A DNA stretch of 9,027 nt, taken from contig CAYWHE010000174.1 in the NCBI GenBank assembly GCA_964458125.1, positions 1 to 9,027 on the forward strand, in the 5' to 3' direction. Below, piece by piece: positions 6,023-9,027 of the stretch. The notes under the pieces are model-generated. The model was not told where the DNA came from. It was given only the letters and a program-made list of their open reading frames with translations, and did not search any database. How positions within the stretch are numbered: position 1 is the stretch's first letter; each line of letters starts with the position of its first letter. The DNA comes from CAYWHE01 sp964458125 (GTDB taxonomy: Bacteria; Bacteroidota; Bacteroidia; AKYH767-A; OLB10). The position numbers and the translations under genes were made by a program.

Positions 6023-6640
6023 TCAGGCCACTTCCTTCAACAGTTTCAGCACTTCCTCATCCGTCACTTCACTGAAGTCTTCATAATACTGCCCGACCCC
6101 GTTGAAATCACCCGGTGTAAACAGGCAGATCAGTTCATCGGCCAGCCGTTTGATTTTCGGAACGCCGGACGGAGGCGCCACCGGTACGGCCACCACGATG
6201 GAGGCCGGGTTGTTTTTCCGCAGCAGGGCCATGGTGGCCATGAGCGTATAACCCGTCGCAATGCCGTCATCCACCACGATGATGATCCTGCCGCCTAAGG
6301 TTTCGTGTTTCCGGTGACCCATAAACAGCTTGTCCCGCTCCTGTAACCTTTTGCGTATACGCTTTATTTCCTCTTCGATATAAGAAGCCGGAACATCCTG
6401 TCCCTCATCCAGGATCACCCCTTCCAGGCTGACTGCGCCAATGGCGTACTCCCTGTTGACGGGATGACCGATTTTCTTGGTCAGCACCAGGTCAAAAGGC
6501 AGGTTCAGCGCTTTGGCGAGAAAAACACCCAGGGGGACTCCCCCTCTTGGAATAGCCAGTATAACGGCATTTTTATTCCGGAATTTTTCCAGGTGCGGAA
6601 GCAGCTTCCGCGCAGCATCAAAACGGTTGAGGAAAAACAT
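6023..6640 (-). CDS. Predicted phosphoribosyltransferase (COG1926-like)
   Basis: A 205-residue cytosolic type I phosphoribosyltransferase-fold protein. The PRPP-binding loop is clear: IIVVDDGIATGYT (120-132), with the acidic pair D124-D125 and the following ATGYT. IPRGGVPLG (30-38) and KKIGHPVNREYAIGAV (55-70) are the other family signatures, as is FNGVGQYYEDFSEVTDEEV (179-197) near the C-terminus. The true substrate of this subfamily is not established to my knowledge, so a purine salvage role should not be assumed. The ATG lies 2 bases after the stop of the alpha/beta hydrolase gene, so the two are almost certainly translated from one message. Bifunctional proteins joining a similar phosphoribosyltransferase to a hydrolase of this kind are known in other bacteria. 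It ends convergently with the aromatic-rich protein gene, 25 bases away, without a visible terminator. Confidence 0.88.
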   Translation of the reverse strand: MFFLNRFDAARKLLPHLEKFRNKNAVILAIPRGGVPLGVFLAKALNLPFDLVLTKKIGHPVNREYAIGAVSLEGVILDEGQDVPASYIEEEIKRIRKRLQERDKLFMGHRKHETLGGRIIIVVDDGIATGYTLMATMALLRKNNPASIVVAVPVAPPSGVPKIKRLADELICLFTPGDFNGVGQYYEDFSEVTDEEVLKLLKEVA

Positions 6641-6642
6641 GG

Positions 6643-7323
6643 TCAGGAATTCAGGGATGAATCCGCAACTGGAACGGACAGGTATTGCAGCAGCCAGAGG
6701 CAGGCCAGCTGGGAAACCTCCTCCAGTTTGCCCGGCTCTTCAAAAAGGTGGGTGGCCCCCTCCACGATACGGATTTGCTTGATACACTGGCTCAGTCCCT
6801 GCATCGCCGTTTTGTTCATGACGATGACCTCCGTATCCAGTCCTCCGACAATCAGCAGCGTGGGCGCCTTAACGAGGTGAAGCATCTCCTCAGCCAGGTC
6901 GGGACGCCCGCCCCTTGAAACCACTGCGCTGATCAGGCCTGGAAGCACCGCGGCCGCATGCAGGGCGGAGGCGGCTCCCGTACTGGCCCCGAAATACCCG
7001 ATGGGCAGGTTCCTGCAGGATTCATACCCGTGGATAAAATGAGTAACGCTCACCAAACGCTCAGCCAGCAGACGGATGTTGAACCGGTTTTCAACCACTT
7101 CATCTTCCTCAGGGGTCAGCAGGTCGACCAGCAGGGTGGCCAGGTGTTGACCGTTCAACACGCCGGCAACATAGCGGTTGCGCGGACTGAACCGGCTGCT
7201 TCCGCTGCCATGGGCAAAAATGACAAGCGCCGTGGCTTTTCCGGGAACGGTCAGCGTACCGGTAAGGTTGTTCTTACCTGCGGGGATGCTCAGGTCTTTT
7301 TCATTGATGTTCATTTCTCCCAT
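6643..7323 (-). CDS. Alpha/beta hydrolase, dienelactone-hydrolase-like
   Basis: A 226-residue cytosolic alpha/beta hydrolase with a complete triad. Ser114 sits in the nucleophile elbow GASTGA, Asp163 in GGLDTEV and His192 in GATHLF. HGSGSS (38-43) would form the oxyanion region, and SPRNRYVAGVLN (46-57) and LLTPEEDE (68-75) are typical of the group that accompanies COG1926-like phosphoribosyltransferases. No signal peptide is present. The substrate is unknown; the dienelactone hydrolase label is by fold only. ATG at 7323 is given here. ATG at 7314 is an equally good start, dropping three residues, and the GGGAGA between them is too close to it to be a normal ribosome site. The gene follows the OmpA-like gene by 39 bases in the same direction and is followed by the phosphoribosyltransferase after 2 bases. 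Confidence 0.88.
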   Translation of the reverse strand: MGEMNINEKDLSIPAGKNNLTGTLTVPGKATALVIFAHGSGSSRFSPRNRYVAGVLNGQHLATLLVDLLTPEEDEVVENRFNIRLLAERLVSVTHFIHGYESCRNLPIGYFGASTGAASALHAAAVLPGLISAVVSRGGRPDLAEEMLHLVKAPTLLIVGGLDTEVIVMNKTAMQGLSQCIKQIRIVEGATHLFEEPGKLEEVSQLACLWLLQYLSVPVADSSLNS

Positions 7324-7362
7324 GATGATCTGGCATTGAAAGATTCAAAACACCGTAATAAT

Positions 7363-8157
7363 TCATTTCGTTCCGATGATCCGGTAAAGTTCGTTCAGCT
7401 TGGGCGCCAAAATTAATTCCGTCCGTCGGTTCCGGGCGCGTCCGGCTGCGGTGTTATTGGTTTCAACCGGAAAATATTCCGCCCGGCCGGAGGCAATCAG
7501 CCGCCTGGGGTCAACATGGTACTTCCTGTGCAGGATACGGGAGATGGAAATGGCCCGGTTGACGCTTAAATCCCAGTTATCATCATATTTTTTTGAAATG
7601 GGAACGGTATCGGTATGTCCTTCAATGATGATATCGACATCCGGATGCTCATTCAACACTCCGGCCAGTTTACCGAGGGCTTCAATACCCTTGGGATCAA
7701 CTTTTGCACTGCCTGTTTTAAACAGTAATTCTTCCTGCAGGGAAACATACAGGCGGGCATCCCTGATTTCAATACTCAGTTCCTCCGGCCTGAAATGGAT
7801 CAGTGCCTTCGAAATGGAAGCATGCAGGAGGTTCATGCTTTGATTCTGACTGACAATTACACGCTGCAATTCACTGACCCGCTGCTCCCGTTGCGCCAGT
7901 TCCTTTTCCTTCTGGTTCAGTTCATTCTGCTTGATGATCAGTTGCTGGGCCAGGGATTGTTCAGTGGTGATCTTATCGGCTTCCAGTCCCAGTTTTTCCA
8001 CCGTCAGTTTCCGGATGCTGGCCTGGAGCCTGGCGCTGTCGGCCTGAAGGGCGCGCACATGCGCTTCGGACGCTTCGTATTTCCTCGTGGCTACACAGGA
8101 TGCAAGCAACAAAGACATTCCCGCTAAACAAGCCATTTGGATGATTCCGCTTTTCAT
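7363..8157 (-). CDS. OmpA-family lipoprotein with coiled-coil stalk
   Basis: A 264-residue outer-membrane-associated lipoprotein that should anchor to peptidoglycan. The signal peptide (1-20) ends in the lipobox LLAS before Cys21. Residues 27-110 are a long heptad-like coiled coil rich in Gln, Glu and Leu. An OmpA/MotB-type peptidoglycan-binding domain follows at about 135-252. EGHTDTVPI carries D183 and LSVNRA carries R201, matching the Asp/Arg pair that holds diaminopimelate in OmpA-like domains. GRARNRRTELIL (239-250) is the usual C-terminal signature. The build resembles Bacteroidota cell-envelope spacers rather than a beta-barrel OmpA. It is first in a same-strand set with the hydrolase and phosphoribosyltransferase, with no obvious functional link to them. 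On its upstream side it is divergent from a small unknown gene across a 133-base spacer with a palindrome. Confidence 0.92.
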   Translation of the reverse strand: MKSGIIQMACLAGMSLLLASCVATRKYEASEAHVRALQADSARLQASIRKLTVEKLGLEADKITTEQSLAQQLIIKQNELNQKEKELAQREQRVSELQRVIVSQNQSMNLLHASISKALIHFRPEELSIEIRDARLYVSLQEELLFKTGSAKVDPKGIEALGKLAGVLNEHPDVDIIIEGHTDTVPISKKYDDNWDLSVNRAISISRILHRKYHVDPRRLIASGRAEYFPVETNNTAAGRARNRRTELILAPKLNELYRIIGTK

Positions 8158-8220
8158 GACATTTCGTAATTTTCATCAAATCTCATTTTTATTTCGCCCG
8201 CACGGAATGAGAAATAAAAT

Positions 8221-8244
8221 TCATGATTATGACAAATATCATGA
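8221..8244. promoter_or_regulatory. Inverted repeat TCATGAT-N10-ATCATGA between divergent genes
   Basis: A perfect 7-bp inverted repeat (8221-8227 and 8238-8244) lies in the 133-base spacer between the OmpA-like gene and the divergent small gene. On the minus strand, GATATTTG (8240-8233) is one base off the Bacteroidota -7 consensus and overlaps the right arm, so a bound dimer could block the OmpA-like gene's promoter. This is a candidate operator only. Confidence 0.35.
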
Positions 8245-8264
8245 CATAAAAGAAATTGCCGGTT

Positions 8265-8272
8265 TACTTTTG
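8265..8272 (+). promoter_or_regulatory. Candidate -7 element for the small gene at 8291
   Basis: TACTTTTG matches TAnnTTTG exactly and lies 18 bases before the start codon, giving a leader of about 12 bases. No good TTTG is present at the -33 distance, so this is a partial match. Confidence 0.4.
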
Positions 8273-8290
8273 GGATGATATTATTCGGCG

Positions 8291-8734
8291 ATGGAAACAC
8301 TACTCGTACCGCAAAAAAGCGCTTACCTCAAAAAGGAAAGCCTGCTTGGGCTTCATCAGACCTGCGTTTGGTGGTTGTCGGAACTTGAATTCTGCAAAAC
8401 GGAATTTTCTTTTTTAAACAAACTGCTCGACCGCTATTTCTTAAGGATGAAATCAGCCACCCAACTGGCTGCGTTGATGAACATGGAAAAAAAGGTCCGT
8501 CTGTTCAGGACAAAAACATGGAAAATTATTCATACCCATGTGGTGCACCATGAACATATGCTTACCGCTTTGGATGAAAACATGTTTGCCCAGGATGAAC
8601 AGTACATCCGTGATGAACATCAGAAGTTGATGGCCGTCGTTCAGGCTTTCATGGACCAGGTGCGGGAACTAAAAAAGGAAATTTTCAGGTTTGTTGAAAC
8701 CGAGGTAAAAATCGTTAAGGCGGGAAAAAAATAA
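8291..8734 (+). CDS. Small helical, histidine-rich protein of unknown function
   Basis: A 147-residue protein I do not recognise. It has no signal peptide or membrane segment. Sequence character suggests an all-alpha bundle, with helices at roughly 14-50, 54-75, 76-98, and 100-137. Residues 81-89 form a cluster of histidines and a glutamate (HTHVVHHEH), with DEH at 108-110, which could bind metal if they face each other. WW at 27-28 is also notable. The C-terminus is lysine-rich. The ATG at 8291 is close to an exact -7 promoter box, and a strong terminator follows the stop codon, so it is a single-gene unit. Good codon structure, a real terminator and a clean divergent spacer argue that it is a true gene despite the missing family. 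Confidence 0.75.
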   Translation: METLLVPQKSAYLKKESLLGLHQTCVWWLSELEFCKTEFSFLNKLLDRYFLRMKSATQLAALMNMEKKVRLFRTKTWKIIHTHVVHHEHMLTALDENMFAQDEQYIRDEHQKLMAVVQAFMDQVRELKKEIFRFVETEVKIVKAGKK

Positions 8735-8770
8735 TTCTCCCGCAGAAAGGACTCCTGTTTTCTATTGCTA

Positions 8771-8808
8771 AGCCGTTCAGCAGGGTAGTATCGCTGGGCG
8801 GCTTTTTT
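8771..8808 (+). terminator. Rho-independent terminator
   Basis: An 11-bp stem AGCCGTTCAGC (8771-8781) with GCTGGGCGGCT (8793-8803), two of its pairs G-U, has an 11-base loop and is followed directly by a run of T to 8808. It lies 36 bases after the stop codon of the small gene and ends that transcript. Confidence 0.85.
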
Positions 8809-9027
8809 ATATCCATTGCCCGGCCGGCAGCACTAACCCGCAACTCAACCAGGCAGTTGTTTCCCACTACCATACTAATTCCGGTCCGGGAAAACAGCAA
8901 AAAAATAACCAGGAAAATGGTCTGTGGTTCCCCGGTATTCAACCGGTTGCCAGGAATCAAGGGTATGAACCCCAGGGCAAGCCCTGGATCTATCCCACTT
9001 CGCTTCGCGACCGGGATTCATTCGACT
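8809..9027. repeat. Gene-free end segment with strong short inverted repeats
   Basis: No convincing gene is seen. CCAGGGC-AA-GCCCTGG (8972-8987) is a perfect 16-base palindrome. Just after it, ATCCC (8992-8996) and GGGAT (9013-9017) enclose TCGC-TTC-GCGA (9000-9010), a nested hairpin. CCGGT/ACCGG at 8932-8946 is a smaller one. Hairpins packed like this at the edge of unique sequence suggest a dispersed REP-like or MITE-like element that continues past the window. A minus-strand frame at 8715-8960 runs across the terminator and is not credible. Confidence 0.4.

Noticed and set aside
8715..8960. Minus-strand 81-codon open frame with a hydrophobic stretch
   Set aside because: It runs across the rho-independent terminator and the end of the 8291 gene; no promoter or family resemblance.

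Overview
The window looks like a contig end from a member of the Bacteroidota, probably from a metagenome or draft assembly. Three things point to this phylum. The best promoter has the Bacteroidota form (TTTG, 20 bases, TAACTTTG, at 1421-1452). The FtsH has the GAAWYLPEE variant that I associate with this phylum. Strong Shine-Dalgarno sequences are largely absent. The first 52 bases are pure C, which is most likely a sequencing or assembly artefact rather than DNA of the organism.

Bases 53 to about 1925 form a compact, AT-rich accessory block, all on the minus strand. From right to left it holds: the frameshifted C-terminal end of a tyrosine recombinase (1721-1900); a HigBA-type toxin-antitoxin pair with its own promoter (746-1452); a large imperfect inverted repeat, built like an integron attC site, that starts 6 bases after the antitoxin stop codon (563-739); and, exactly at the outer tip of that repeat, what I read as the 5' half of a group II intron (53-562), cut off by the contig end. 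A dead integrase, a cassette-like gene pair, a structured recombination-type site and an intron inserted into the tip of that site together make this the most interesting part of the window.

Bases 2032 to about 8808 look like ordinary chromosomal genes. A two-gene operon on the minus strand encodes a small TerB-like protein and the membrane protease FtsH, with overlapping stop and start codons. Divergent from it is an exported 501-residue protein with a very tyrosine- and tryptophan-rich middle. The 142-base gap between them carries two copies of a palindrome, AGGATNATCCT, that look like operators. Convergent to that gene is a minus-strand set: an OmpA-like lipoprotein, an alpha/beta hydrolase and a phosphoribosyltransferase, the last two almost touching. 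Divergent from the OmpA-like gene is a small, unrecognised, probably helical and histidine-rich protein that ends in a good rho-independent terminator.

The last 220 bases contain no convincing gene but have short, strong inverted repeats that may belong to a dispersed repeat cut by the window edge. No tRNA, rRNA or CRISPR array was seen.
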